Assembly: GCF_001870515.1 (NCBI RefSeq)
Contig: NZ_MDGT01000005.1
Location: 256,235-320,234, forward strand
Reading direction: 5' to 3'
From: Idiomarina sp. MD25a
Lineage (GTDB): Bacteria; Pseudomonadota; Gammaproteobacteria; Enterobacterales; Alteromonadaceae
Length of the DNA: 64,000 nt
The notes beneath the pieces were generated by a model, which did not search any database, was not told where the DNA came from, and was given only the letters and a program-made list of their open reading frames with translations. The position numbers and the translations under genes are program-made. Shown here piece by piece: positions 26,569-36,003 of this stretch. Positions within the stretch are counted from its first letter, which is position 1; each line of letters starts with the position of its first letter.

Positions 26569-27885
26569 TTACTCAGCGCCGAGTGCTTTAAACGCATCGC
26601 GCGTTAAGTTTTCGTTCTCGCTTTCGCCAACCACAATACTATCCTCGATACGTACACCACCGTATGGACGAAGCTCATCCACACGCTGCCAGTTGATATC
26701 TGAGCTACCTTCGAACTCCTCAAGCAACTGGTCAACGACATATAAGCCCGGCTCAATAGTGAACACTTGCCCTACTTCCACATCGCGAAGCAAGCGCAAG
26801 AATGGATGACGTTCGTTACGCGGGTAACTATCACCTTTATCATTTTTCAAGAAACCACCGACATCATGCACTTGTAGCCCAATAAAATGCCCTAAACCAT
26901 GTGGCATAAAGGCACTGGTGATGCCCTTTTCATAAGCTGACGCGGCGTCAATAGTGATAAACTCGAACTGCTCGAGGATAGCGGCAATTTTATGGTGCAT
27001 CGAAACGTGCAAATCGTAATAGCTTACGCCGGGTTTGATTTCAGTCAGAAGTTCTTGCTGTGCAGCGTCGACGGCATTAATGAGATCGGCGTAGAAACCT
27101 TCTTCTTTTGCGTAAGTACGCGTGATATCGGCACAATAGCCCTTATACAACGAACCCGCATCAATCAGAAATGAACGACTCACCGCAGGCGCTTCAGTAT
27201 CGTAAACATCATAGTGCAAAATAGCAGGATGTTCATTTAATGCGACGATACTATTATAAGGAACCTGAGATTCGCGGAAGTTCATCGCGGCTAAGTAGTC
27301 AGCATGAATTTCAAGTTCACTTTTGCCCGCATAGAAGGCTTCTTTAGCTGCCACATGCGCTTTAGCAGCAAGCTTATTTGCTTCACGCAAGTTGTTCACT
27401 TCCCACTCGGTTTTAATCGCGCGATGAAAGTGCAAGTGCTCGATTAAGCTTTGTGGATTGCGCGCTTTCACTTTCCAGTTACAGACAGGCTCGGCAAAGT
27501 CTTCGCCAATAAATGCAGATTTCTCAAGTTCACCGCCAAGATCGGCGACCATCGCATCCAAACTATCGATAATTTTCAAATCAACGTGTTGTTGCCAATC
27601 TTCTTCTGGGATCTTGGCCTGCGAGTGCCAGAAATCGCGCGCTTGGAACAAGTAAACTGTAGGCTTACCGCTACCTTTTTTATAGAACACAGCACTTTTA
27701 GGGCTCTCGAGCACCGGCACCCAATACTTAAATAGGGGATTAACTTTATAGGGGGCAGGGTTGTCATCTAAAAAGGCAACGCGCGGCTGGCCTGCATAAA
27801 CTAGTACAGACTCAAACTGGTTGTCTTCTAACGCTTTATCAAAGCGCTGCGTTACCGTTTCTAAATGCTTTGCGTATAAACTCAT
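26569..27885 (-). CDS. pepQ: Xaa-Pro dipeptidase PepQ
   Basis: A cytoplasmic dimetal peptidase of the pita-bread M24 family that splits dipeptides with C-terminal proline. At 438 residues it matches PepQ (E. coli 443). Metal ligands are visible as two Asp in LIDAGSLYKGYCADITR, His in PHGLGHFIGLQVHDVGG, and Glu in FTIEPGLY and GGVRIEDSIV. ATG 27885 follows a GAGGGAG site. erpA lies upstream on the same strand with a hairpin between the genes. Confidence 0.96.
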   Translation of the reverse strand: MSLYAKHLETVTQRFDKALEDNQFESVLVYAGQPRVAFLDDNPAPYKVNPLFKYWVPVLESPKSAVFYKKGSGKPTVYLFQARDFWHSQAKIPEEDWQQHVDLKIIDSLDAMVADLGGELEKSAFIGEDFAEPVCNWKVKARNPQSLIEHLHFHRAIKTEWEVNNLREANKLAAKAHVAAKEAFYAGKSELEIHADYLAAMNFRESQVPYNSIVALNEHPAILHYDVYDTEAPAVSRSFLIDAGSLYKGYCADITRTYAKEEGFYADLINAVDAAQQELLTEIKPGVSYYDLHVSMHHKIAAILEQFEFITIDAASAYEKGITSAFMPHGLGHFIGLQVHDVGGFLKNDKGDSYPRNERHPFLRLLRDVEVGQVFTIEPGLYVVDQLLEEFEGSSDINWQRVDELRPYGGVRIEDSIVVGESENENLTRDAFKALGAE

Positions 27886-27927
27886 AATACTCCCTCAAAT
27901 CGGAATGGATGGGAGCATTCTACCTAA

Positions 27928-27948
27928 AGGCTGAAATGAATTCAGCCT
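27928..27948 (-). terminator. Hairpin after erpA (weak terminator candidate)
   Basis: AGGCTGAA-ATGAA-TTCAGCCT is a perfect 8-bp stem with a 5-base loop, 6 bases after the erpA stop on the minus strand. The following bases TTTAGGTAG are only weakly U-rich, so it may attenuate rather than end transcription toward pepQ, or protect the erpA 3' end. Confidence 0.45.
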
Positions 27949-27953
27949 ATTCG

Positions 27954-28298
27954 TTATATTGAGAAGCTGGAGCCGCAACCACAGGTCGTCGTTGCGTTGG
28001 GGTTATTAACAAAAAAGCGCGAGCCTTGCAGACCCTCTTCGTAATCGACAACGCCACCCACTAAGTACTGTAAGCTCATGGGGTCAACAACGAGCGTAAC
28101 GCCATCCTTATCAATCTGCATATCGCCCGCGTTTATCTGCTCTTCAAAGGTAAAGCCGTACTGGAACCCCGAGCAGCCGCCACCCGTGACATAAACACGT
28201 AGCTTTAGATTGGGGTTTTCTTCCTCAGAGATTAATTTTTTAACTTGAGCCGCCGCTTGTTCAGAGAACTCGATCGGCATCGCTTGCTCTACTGCCAT
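27954..28298 (-). CDS. erpA: Iron-sulfur cluster insertion protein ErpA
   Basis: An A-type carrier delivering 4Fe-4S clusters to apoproteins, including isoprenoid-synthesis enzymes. It has 114 residues with the three conserved cysteines in [11 protein letters not shown] and the C-terminal CGCGSSFSI. The sequence ends and spacing are those of ErpA rather than IscA. ATG 28298 is preceded by AGGTGA at suitable spacing. Proximity to clcA and hemL is as in E. coli. Confidence 0.96.
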   Translation of the reverse strand: MAVEQAMPIEFSEQAAAQVKKLISEEENPNLKLRVYVTGGGCSGFQYGFTFEEQINAGDMQIDKDGVTLVVDPMSLQYLVGGVVDYEEGLQGSRFFVNNPNATTTCGCGSSFSI

Positions 28299-28356
28299 AA
28301 CATCACCTTAGTGAGCGTATTCAATACGCAATTTTCGCTTAAATCGGGCGGTTAGG

Positions 28357-29106
28357 TCAAGAATCCTGACTCTTTTCTAATTCGAGCGAACGGTTTTGAC
28401 GTAGGCTCTGTGTCCAATAAAACCGACGTTCTAACTGTCCTCGTCCACCCTCTGTGAGCGTCACTCTAACATCTACGTGCTCAGGAAGTACGCCCTCTGG
28501 TAAAATAAAATCGCCCTCAAGTAAACTGAAGTAGCGCATAGAGAAATGATGAGGATGGGGTTCAATATTCGCTAACTCAAGTAAATTGTAGCGCTTAACG
28601 GTCTTTTCACCGGTCCGCGCCTGCAATTCGATGGTGATATTACCTTCCACAAACTGTCGACGCTGTTCGATTTGTAACAAGGCGAGAGAAAAGTGGAAGT
28701 GCCGTTTATTTGCATTAGGCGTTAACGCAAATGACTCGATGACCACCCCACCTTGTTCGAGTTCAGGCGCCATAATCTTCTGGTAAAACGCGACATCACG
28801 TCGCAACGCGTAGTTCTCATTTTGTAACTCAGATAACTCCGCTTGCAATTCTTCGTTTGCCGACCGCTCGATATCAAGTTCTACACTCAGTACGTTCGTT
28901 TGATATTCCAGCGCCTCGATCTGTTGGTAGAGCTGGTCAAGCCGCTCATCCTGTTGCGCTACCGTTTTTTCTTTGACTTCAGCTGATTGCCCACCTACCC
29001 AATACGCGAAGTAAATACTTACACACAACAGTAAAATGGCACCGAGGTAGAAAGCCAGCGCACCTACACGCTGTTTCAGTCGTTTGAGCAAATTTCCAAG
29101 CTTCAT
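28357..29106 (-). CDS. Single-pass membrane protein with coiled coil (DUF6776-like)
   Basis: A 249-residue protein of unknown function. It has one transmembrane segment (about 18-37, ALAFYLGAILLLCVSIYFAYW), then a predicted coiled coil (about 45-105, rich in Glu, Gln and Leu heptads, e.g. LYQQIEALEYQTNVL), and a beta-rich C-terminal domain (about 115-235). The likely orientation puts the bulk in the periplasm. I associate it with the family now called DUF6776, commonly found near erpA in marine gammaproteobacteria, from memory. It is 58 bases upstream of erpA on the same strand and divergent from clcA. Confidence 0.75.
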   Translation of the reverse strand: MKLGNLLKRLKQRVGALAFYLGAILLLCVSIYFAYWVGGQSAEVKEKTVAQQDERLDQLYQQIEALEYQTNVLSVELDIERSANEELQAELSELQNENYALRRDVAFYQKIMAPELEQGGVVIESFALTPNANKRHFHFSLALLQIEQRRQFVEGNITIELQARTGEKTVKRYNLLELANIEPHPHHFSMRYFSLLEGDFILPEGVLPEHVDVRVTLTEGGRGQLERRFYWTQSLRQNRSLELEKSQDS

Positions 29107-29199
29107 ATTTGTTAACTTCTGTTTATTCTTAGCAATCGTGGTATGTTAGATAATAAGACTGACAAACCAAGCGGTTAGCTGCGTGTAGGACCATAGAAC

Positions 29200-30897
29200 A
29201 TGCAATTTTCTCGGCAAGCGATAATTAAAAAGGCGCGTAAACAACTCGCTGCCCCGACAACGACTGTCGCGATCTGCGTATTAGGCTTACTCGGCGGTAT
29301 CGTTGCCGCATTGTTCATTGTCGTTTTTCGATTTGCTATCGATCAAAGTGCCTATCTTGTCGGGAATGTGACTCACTGGCAACAGCCTTTACCGACTTTT
29401 TCTCGTTTTGCCCTACCTGTCGGTGCCGCCCTCGCACTCTTCGTTTTATTTAAACTCTCACGAGCGAAGCGAGTTCGCCTTGGCATTCCTTACGTAATTC
29501 ATCGCATGAAGCAACAGTATGGCATGCTACCTTGGCGCAGTACGGTCAATCAGTTTTTTGGTGGCATCATCGCACTCGTTGCAGGTTATAGTGTCGGCCG
29601 GGAAGGACCTGCGGTGCATTTAGGCGCAGCCGCAAGTACTTGGTTAGGGTATCATATTGATACCCCGAAAAATGCCGTGCGCACGCTCGCTGCGTGCGGG
29701 ATTGCAGCCGCGATAGCCGCTTCTTTCAATACCCCCCTCGCAGCAATGGTATTGGTAATGGAAGTCGTATTACGTGAATATAAAGTGCATATCTTTATCC
29801 CCGTTATGCTCGCTGCGGTAGCCGGCTCGATAATCACCGATCAAATTTTTGGCCCTGCGACGGAGCTAACCCTATTAAAAGGTCAGGAGCTACCTGAGTC
29901 ACAATTCGGTTTTGTCATATTGTTAGGCGTAGCAGTCGGCATTGTGGGTGTTCTGTTTAAGAAACTCATGTTAGATGTCATGGACACAGTAAAAGATACG
30001 GCCATGCTTACGCGATTGTTATTCGCAGGACTCATAACTGCCTTTCTTGCGGTGATCATCCCAACGAGTTTGGGTCCGGGTCTATCCACCATCCAGCAAG
30101 TCGTTCAATTTCAAGACCAGCAAGCCGTTTTACTTACCTTGCTTTTAGCCAAGCTCGTTGCGAGCGCCATCGCCCTTGGTATGGGAACGCCAGGTGGATT
30201 GATCGGTGCCGCTTTTGGTGTAGGCGCAGCGGTCGCTGCGTTATTTGTTAATATCCTCGTGCAATATCAGTTGATTGGCGCTGAACACTTAGACTCTTAT
30301 ATTTTGTTAGGTATGGCTGGAATACTGGCTGCGTGTATTCACGCGCCGATGGCCGCTCTACTCGCGATCGTGGAGCTTTCAGGCAGTGTTGAAATTATTG
30401 TGCCGGCAATGTTGGTGATCGTCCCTGCGTATTTGATTTCGTCCCAGTTGTTTAGGTCAAAGTCTGTCTTTATCGCACAGTTAGAACTGCAAGACTTACC
30501 CTATCAGATTCCTCCCGTGGCGGTAGCATTGCAAAAAACGGGGGTCGAACACGTCATGGAGACACAATTTAAATTATTGCTAGAGCCGACCCAAAATGAG
30601 CTGTTAGATGTATTGGAAAAAGCGAGCAACCAAACCGTCATCGTAATGAATGTCGACGAAGATAACCTGCCACAATATCGTATTGTGACTTACGATATTG
30701 GCGCAGGCGATAGCCCTTCACTGAATTACATGCCGATCATAGGCCTTAAGGTTACATCAACATTATCTGAAGTATGGGATGAACTCAGCGGTCAACGTCG
30801 AGGTGCTGTGTATATTTTTGATCAAGATAATGGCGAGCCCTGCGGTATCATTACCTGGGAAATCGTACGTCGCGCTCTACAACGAGAGCTTGCTTAA
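29200..30897 (+). CDS. clcA: ClC-family chloride channel/transporter
   Basis: A 565-residue polytopic inner-membrane protein. The ClC filter motif GREGPAVHLG (about 131-140), including the gating glutamate, is present, as are the SFNTPLAAMVL helix and GTPGGLIGAAFGVG. About ten or more hydrophobic helices span residues 20-420. The C-terminal region (about 450-565) looks like a CBS-type regulatory pair (VEHVMETQFKLLLEP, GAVYIFDQDNGEPCGIITWE), which E. coli ClcA lacks. E. coli ClcA is a 2Cl-/H+ antiporter used in acid resistance; transport mode here is not known. hemJ follows 17 bases later. Confidence 0.93.
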   Translation: MQFSRQAIIKKARKQLAAPTTTVAICVLGLLGGIVAALFIVVFRFAIDQSAYLVGNVTHWQQPLPTFSRFALPVGAALALFVLFKLSRAKRVRLGIPYVIHRMKQQYGMLPWRSTVNQFFGGIIALVAGYSVGREGPAVHLGAAASTWLGYHIDTPKNAVRTLAACGIAAAIAASFNTPLAAMVLVMEVVLREYKVHIFIPVMLAAVAGSIITDQIFGPATELTLLKGQELPESQFGFVILLGVAVGIVGVLFKKLMLDVMDTVKDTAMLTRLLFAGLITAFLAVIIPTSLGPGLSTIQQVVQFQDQQAVLLTLLLAKLVASAIALGMGTPGGLIGAAFGVGAAVAALFVNILVQYQLIGAEHLDSYILLGMAGILAACIHAPMAALLAIVELSGSVEIIVPAMLVIVPAYLISSQLFRSKSVFIAQLELQDLPYQIPPVAVALQKTGVEHVMETQFKLLLEPTQNELLDVLEKASNQTVIVMNVDEDNLPQYRIVTYDIGAGDSPSLNYMPIIGLKVTSTLSEVWDELSGQRRGAVYIFDQDNGEPCGIITWEIVRRALQRELA

Positions 30898-30914
30898 TAG
30901 GAGTTGTACCCATT

Positions 30915-31346
30915 ATGTCCACTTTGCTTTGGATTAAAGCCTTACACGTTATTTTTATGGTGGCATGGTTTGCCGGTATATTTTATTTGCCGCGTTTATT
31001 TGTATATCACGCGATGACCAATCAACCCGCGGTCGATGACCAATTTAAAGTGATGGAGCGTAAACTGCTCTTTTTTGTCACGCCCTTTGCTATTCTAACG
31101 CTGGTTTTTGGTATTACCTTGATGGTGATGTATGGCACCGCGTGGATCGCTGCATCAGGTTGGCTACACGTTAAACTTGTACTGGTTGCGTTACTGTATG
31201 GCTATCACGGATATTGTTTTAAATTATTGAGTGACTTTAAAAATAATCGTAATAAGCGTAGCCATCGCTTCTATCGGGTGTTTAACGAATTCCCCGTACT
31301 GTTACTATTTGCCATCGTCATTTTAGCGATCGTGAAGCCGTTCTGA
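30915..31346 (+). CDS. hemJ: Protoporphyrinogen IX oxidase HemJ
   Basis: A 143-residue membrane protein with four hydrophobic helices. It belongs to the HemJ (UPF0093) family that oxidises protoporphyrinogen IX in most bacteria lacking HemG or HemY. The conserved N-terminal ALHVIFMVAWFAGIFYLPR contains the family's important His (residue 11), and the helix-3 segment WLHVKLVLVALLYGYHG holds the conserved Lys. It is encoded close to hemL, another haem biosynthesis gene, with pyrB between. It follows clcA at 17 bases with its own GGAG-type site. Confidence 0.94.
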   Translation: MSTLLWIKALHVIFMVAWFAGIFYLPRLFVYHAMTNQPAVDDQFKVMERKLLFFVTPFAILTLVFGITLMVMYGTAWIAASGWLHVKLVLVALLYGYHGYCFKLLSDFKNNRNKRSHRFYRVFNEFPVLLLFAIVILAIVKPF

Positions 31347-31365
31347 TTTTTTTGCAATCAATATC

Positions 31366-31374
31366 TGATATACT
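31366..31374 (+). promoter_or_regulatory. Extended -10 promoter candidate for pyrB
   Basis: TGATATACT (TGn-TATACT) lies 42 bases before the pyrB ATG and just after hemJ. No good -35 hexamer lies 17 bases upstream, which is acceptable for extended -10 promoters. This is motif evidence only. Confidence 0.4.
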
Positions 31375-31415
31375 GAGCGTCCAGTGACATCCGCTGGCAA
31401 AGGGCTTTATACGTT

Positions 31416-32423
31416 ATGAATTTCACCGGCTCCAACATCCTCTCGGTCAACCAATTTGATCGCGACAGTGTCGAATACATTTTCTCCGTTGCGGATAAAA
31501 TGCAACCCTATGCACGACGCCAAAAGCGCACAAAAGTGCTTGAGGGCGCTATTCTTGGTAATTTATTTTTTGAGCCCTCAACCCGCACACGGGTCAGCTT
31601 CGGCACCGCATTCAACCTGCTTGGTGGTGAAGTACGCGAAACGACTGGTATGGAGAGCTCAGCCATTGCTAAGGGCGAATCACTCTACGATACCGCCCGC
31701 GTGTTGAGCAGCTACAGTGATGTTATCGCAATGCGACACCCTAAATCAGGTTCAGTCGCTGAATTTTCCGAGGGCAGCCGTGTTCCGGTGATTAATGGTG
31801 GCGATGGCGCCAATGAGCACCCAACCCAAGCCTTGCTCGATTTATACACCATAGAGAAAGAACTGGCTTACCATGGCCAGACCATCGATAACATGCATAT
31901 TTGCATGATCGGCGACCTCAAGTATGGACGCACTGTACACTCGTTATCGAAGTTGCTGACCATGTATAAAAATGTTCGCTTCACTTTAATTTCGCCGCGC
32001 GAGCTATCAATGCCGAGCTCAGTACTCGATGCGCTCGATAACGCGGGCCATGCTTTCCATATTACGGAAACGATGGAAGGTATCGTCGATGCCGATATCG
32101 TCTACCAAACGCGTATCCAACAAGAACGTTTTGCATCGCCTCAAGATGCTGACCAATACCGTGGACGCTTTCGGTTAAACCAAGATATCTACACCAAGCA
32201 TTACAAACCTAATACTGTCATCATGCACCCGTTACCGCGTGATTCGCGCTCAGAAGCAAACGAATTAGACAACGATCTGAACCAAAACCCGAATTTAGCG
32301 ATATTCAGACAAGCCGACAATGGCGTCCTAATTCGGATGGCACTGTTCGCGCTCACCTTGGGTGTTGTCGATCAGATCGACCAATATGAGTGCCCGGTAA
32401 ATTGGTACAGCGATAAGCGTTAA
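31416..32423 (+). CDS. pyrB: Aspartate carbamoyltransferase catalytic chain
   Basis: Condenses carbamoyl phosphate with aspartate, the committed step of pyrimidine synthesis. At 335 residues it is slightly longer than E. coli PyrB (311). The carbamoyl-phosphate motif [13 protein letters not shown] (about 53-65), [18 protein letters not shown] (about 128-145) and the C-terminal MHPLPR are intact. No pyrI regulatory gene follows; hemL starts 29 bases downstream. That resembles the longer, PyrI-independent PyrB of marine gammaproteobacteria as I recall it. Confidence 0.96.
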   Translation: MNFTGSNILSVNQFDRDSVEYIFSVADKMQPYARRQKRTKVLEGAILGNLFFEPSTRTRVSFGTAFNLLGGEVRETTGMESSAIAKGESLYDTARVLSSYSDVIAMRHPKSGSVAEFSEGSRVPVINGGDGANEHPTQALLDLYTIEKELAYHGQTIDNMHICMIGDLKYGRTVHSLSKLLTMYKNVRFTLISPRELSMPSSVLDALDNAGHAFHITETMEGIVDADIVYQTRIQQERFASPQDADQYRGRFRLNQDIYTKHYKPNTVIMHPLPRDSRSEANELDNDLNQNPNLAIFRQADNGVLIRMALFALTLGVVDQIDQYECPVNWYSDKR

Positions 32424-32452
32424 ATCTGTCAAACAAGTTTAAGGAACTGTTC

Positions 32453-33739
32453 ATGAGTCGTTCAGAACAATTATTTACACAAGCACAAATCAGTATTCCA
32501 GGCGGCGTAAACTCGCCGGTACGTGCATTTAACGGTGTGGGCGGCAGCCCTATTTTTATTGAACGCGCCGATGGTGCATACATGTTTGACGCCGATGGTC
32601 AGCGTTATATTGATTACGTCGGTTCTTGGGGTCCTATGATCCTAGGTCATAATAATCAAGTCGTTTTAGACGCCACCATCACAGCAGCACAACGTGGTTT
32701 AAGCTTTGGTACACCGACTGAAGTCGAAATCACCATGGCGGAGAAAATCCGTGAGCTGGTGCCCTCTATCGAGAAAGTACGCATGGTGAACTCTGGCACC
32801 GAGGCGACCATGACAGCGATTCGTCTGGCGCGCGGTTATACGGGTCGAGATAAGATCCTCAAGTTTGAGGGTAACTATCACGGTCATGCCGATGCACTCC
32901 TTGTCAAAGCGGGCTCAGGTGCTCTGACTCTGGGCGTACCCAACTCACCCGGTATCCCAGAGGATTTTGCAAAGCACACGCTTACGGTAGAGTACAACAA
33001 TATCGACTCTGTTAAGGATATTTTCGCTCAATATGGCGACCAAATCGCGTGTATTATCGTTGAGCCTGTCGCTGGTAATATGAACTGTATTCCGCCAGTA
33101 CCTGGCTTTTTAGAGGGCTTACGCGATATTTGTGACCAGTACAGCTCGGTACTTATTTTTGATGAGGTCATGAGTGGCTTCCGCGCGGCTCCGGGTGGCG
33201 CACAAGAGCGTTACAACGTAACTCCAGACCTAACCACCTTAGGTAAAGTCATTGGTGGCGGCATGCCTGTGGGTGCTTTCGGTGGTAAAAAAGAAGTCAT
33301 GGACCACATCGCGCCAACAGGTCCGGTCTACCAAGCAGGTACGTTGTCAGGCAACCCAGTCGCCATGTCAGCGGGTCTTGCCGCGCTCTCGCAATTGAGT
33401 CAGGAAGGACTTTACGAGCAGTTATACGCGCGTGTCGATCAATTACTCGACGGCATGCAACAACTCGCGGACGAGGCGGGTATCCCGTTTACCACTAACC
33501 GCGCAGGTTCGATGTTTGGTTTCTTCTTCACTAAAGAGAAACACGTTACTTCATATAAGCAAGCTACCGAGTGCAATATGGCGCACTTTAAAGCGTTTTA
33601 TCACAGCATGCTTAAGCAGGGTGTCTATTTAGCACCCTCTGCCTTCGAGGGTGGATTTATGTCTGCCGCTCATTCTGAGCAGGACATTGAAGATACCTTG
33701 GCGGCTGCTAAGATCGCGTTTAGCGAACTCTCAGCTTAA
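32453..33739 (+). CDS. hemL: Glutamate-1-semialdehyde 2,1-aminomutase
   Basis: A PLP enzyme that makes 5-aminolevulinate in the C5 haem pathway. It has 428 residues, the expected length. The N-terminal [16 protein letters not shown], substrate region [14 protein letters not shown], and PLP-lysine segment [19 protein letters not shown] (Lys near 265) are intact. The gene starts after an AAGGAA site. Its stop region overlaps the convergent mrcB stop by 4 bases, with no terminator visible. Confidence 0.98.
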   Translation: MSRSEQLFTQAQISIPGGVNSPVRAFNGVGGSPIFIERADGAYMFDADGQRYIDYVGSWGPMILGHNNQVVLDATITAAQRGLSFGTPTEVEITMAEKIRELVPSIEKVRMVNSGTEATMTAIRLARGYTGRDKILKFEGNYHGHADALLVKAGSGALTLGVPNSPGIPEDFAKHTLTVEYNNIDSVKDIFAQYGDQIACIIVEPVAGNMNCIPPVPGFLEGLRDICDQYSSVLIFDEVMSGFRAAPGGAQERYNVTPDLTTLGKVIGGGMPVGAFGGKKEVMDHIAPTGPVYQAGTLSGNPVAMSAGLAALSQLSQEGLYEQLYARVDQLLDGMQQLADEAGIPFTTNRAGSMFGFFFTKEKHVTSYKQATECNMAHFKAFYHSMLKQGVYLAPSAFEGGFMSAAHSEQDIEDTLAAAKIAFSELSA

Positions 33740-36003
33740 CCACCAAATAGACGCTCAAGCCAGCTTTTCTCTTCCACTTGAGCGTCGCAATTCATATTGT
33801 CGGTAAGCGGTGTCGGCGGTGCTGGTAAAATCACCGCTTGCTGACAACTATCCGGAATTCGTGTCCCTTGTTCTTTGTGAAAGCTTTGGAACGTGAGCCC
33901 CTCAACCGGTATCAGCGATAACGGCGATGGCTTCACCTGCTGATAGAAGCGTGACACCATTGGTAATGCTCCTGAACTACCGCTTAGCCATGTAGTTTGA
34001 TTGTCGTCAGTGCCAAGCCAGGCGGTCACCACATAGCGCCCATCTATCGATACAAACCAGCTGTCTTTGTAATCATTGGTTGTACCGGTTTTGCCGGCCA
34101 TCGGTGTACCTGGAAACGCTTCACCTAAGGCATGTGCTGTGCCCTTACTCACCACTCCGGCCATCGCATAACGGGTCAGGTAAGCGACCTTAGCACTCAA
34201 AACGCGCTTTTTAACTTGCTGAGGGTTCTCATAAACGGGTAGTCCATCATGCGTAGTAATGGCGTTGATAGTTTTCAATGGCTGAAACACACCATCGTTT
34301 GCAATGCTTGAAAAAACGCGTGAAACCGCTAATGGTGACATCTCAACGGCGCCCAATGTGAGCGATGGATAGTCACGGATCGGTGTCACCACCCCCATCT
34401 TTCTAAGCTGCGTGATCAGCGTTTCAATGCCCACTTGCAAGCCAATACGAACTGCCGGCAAGTTACGTGAATAAACCAATGCATCGTAGATGGTCATGTC
34501 ACCCCAGAACTCACCATCGTAGTTTTGCGGCTTCCACGGTTTGCCTCGCTCGTCGCTCAGTGTAACGGCTTCATCCACCACGTGACTGTTAAGCCCCATG
34601 GATTCAGATTCACTCATCGCAGTGGCGTAAATAATCGGTTTTATCAATGAGCCTATGGGTCGTAGCGCTTTAATCGCGCGATTAAAGCCCACTTGATTGG
34701 CATTGCGTCCCCCGACTAAGGCCACTAACGTTCCGTTGCGGTAGTCACTAACTACAAACGCACCTTCTAAATCCTTAATATCCCGTCCTGGAACGCCGTC
34801 AGCCATCACTCGTTCAGCTCGATGCTGTGCTTCAATATCCAATGCAGTGAAAATTTTCAGTCCGTTTTCCTGCCAATTAGGCGGCAATTTGATTCGGCTG
34901 AGTTCTTCTTTTACGCGCTCAAGGTAATGTGGAAAGCTATCTTCTACTAATCGACGTGAAGCGCGAACTTTGATATCTGTCTCGATCGCAGCAATAAAGT
35001 CAGATTTAGACAACAAATTATTTTCGTACATTAACCTGAGTACTAAGTCTCGGCGCTCTCGTACGCGCTCCGGGTAACGCCGCGGATCATAATAAGACGG
35101 CCCTTTAACCATCGCTATCAGCATCGCCACCTGATCAGCTGTGAGCTCCTGTACTTGACGACCAAAATAGTATTGGCTAGCAAGGCCAACACCGTGGATT
35201 GCATGACGTCCGTCTTGTCCAAAGTACACTTCATTGAAGTAGGTTTCTAAAATCGTATTTTTATCAAAGCGATAATCTATCACCAATGACATCATCGCTT
35301 CGTGAAACTTACGCCATAAAGTCTGGTCACGCGTAAGATAAAGGTTTTTAACAAGCTGTTGCGTCAGCGTGCTACCACCCTGCACTGTCCGTCCTGCACG
35401 AATGTTCGCCACCAATGCACGCAATACCGAGAGGGGGGATACGCCTGAGTGATGGTAAAAGTTTTTATCCTCTACCAATAGCAATGTCTCGGTCATCAAG
35501 CTGGGAATCATCTCTAAGCCCACCAACAAACGATCTTCATTGCTAAGCGAGTTAATTCGCCCAATTAACTGAGGTTCGAGTTGAATACTTTCGAGTTGGC
35601 GTCCATCGGGCCAGCTGACGATTGTTGCAATTTTTCCGCGGTGAAAATTCAGTTCAACGCGCTGTGACATTTTCGGGCCGTCTGAAAAATCAAAGGGCCG
35701 CCGATGCACCATGAGCCTATCACCTGAGACTGAGAAATACCCCGTTGCCTCGGTTGAGCCGCTGCGCTGGTAGCTTAAACGCTCAAGTACATTTATCACT
35801 TGAGGCTGACTCATCGAGTCACCCACACGAAGTGTTTTCTCCGCCGCATACACAAGCGCGGGCGCTTGATAGCGTTGATTAGCAAACACCCGTGTTAGCG
35901 TGGCATCCAGGTAGATCAAGTAGAAGGCCGAAATGACGACCACAATTAGCCCCAGTTTTAGACCGGTTTTAATGATGTAGTTTAACCAAGGTTTACTTGT
36001 CAT
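33736..36003 (-). CDS. mrcB: Penicillin-binding protein 1B (bifunctional)
   Basis: A class A PBP that polymerises and crosslinks peptidoglycan. The 755 residues comprise a short cytoplasmic tail, a TM helix (about 13-30), a UB2H-like domain (about 40-125; the LpoB-contact domain of E. coli PBP1B), a GT51 glycosyltransferase (about 150-325, catalytic EDKNFYHH near 175 and [13 protein letters not shown]) and a transpeptidase (about 390-720). The last has the active-site SLIK near 450, SRN and [13 protein letters not shown]. Upstream hrpB overlaps its start by 11 bases. It is shorter than the E. coli protein, mainly in the cytoplasmic tail. Confidence 0.97.
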   Translation of the reverse strand: MTSKPWLNYIIKTGLKLGLIVVVISAFYLIYLDATLTRVFANQRYQAPALVYAAEKTLRVGDSMSQPQVINVLERLSYQRSGSTEATGYFSVSGDRLMVHRRPFDFSDGPKMSQRVELNFHRGKIATIVSWPDGRQLESIQLEPQLIGRINSLSNEDRLLVGLEMIPSLMTETLLLVEDKNFYHHSGVSPLSVLRALVANIRAGRTVQGGSTLTQQLVKNLYLTRDQTLWRKFHEAMMSLVIDYRFDKNTILETYFNEVYFGQDGRHAIHGVGLASQYYFGRQVQELTADQVAMLIAMVKGPSYYDPRRYPERVRERRDLVLRLMYENNLLSKSDFIAAIETDIKVRASRRLVEDSFPHYLERVKEELSRIKLPPNWQENGLKIFTALDIEAQHRAERVMADGVPGRDIKDLEGAFVVSDYRNGTLVALVGGRNANQVGFNRAIKALRPIGSLIKPIIYATAMSESESMGLNSHVVDEAVTLSDERGKPWKPQNYDGEFWGDMTIYDALVYSRNLPAVRIGLQVGIETLITQLRKMGVVTPIRDYPSLTLGAVEMSPLAVSRVFSSIANDGVFQPLKTINAITTHDGLPVYENPQQVKKRVLSAKVAYLTRYAMAGVVSKGTAHALGEAFPGTPMAGKTGTTNDYKDSWFVSIDGRYVVTAWLGTDDNQTTWLSGSSGALPMVSRFYQQVKPSPLSLIPVEGLTFQSFHKEQGTRIPDSCQQAVILPAPPTPLTDNMNCDAQVEEKSWLERLFGG

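Noticed and set aside
31375..31415. A pyrimidine-responsive attenuator before pyrB
   Set aside because: CCAG and CTGG can pair, but the stem is 4 bp, there is no U-run terminator and no leader peptide is evident.
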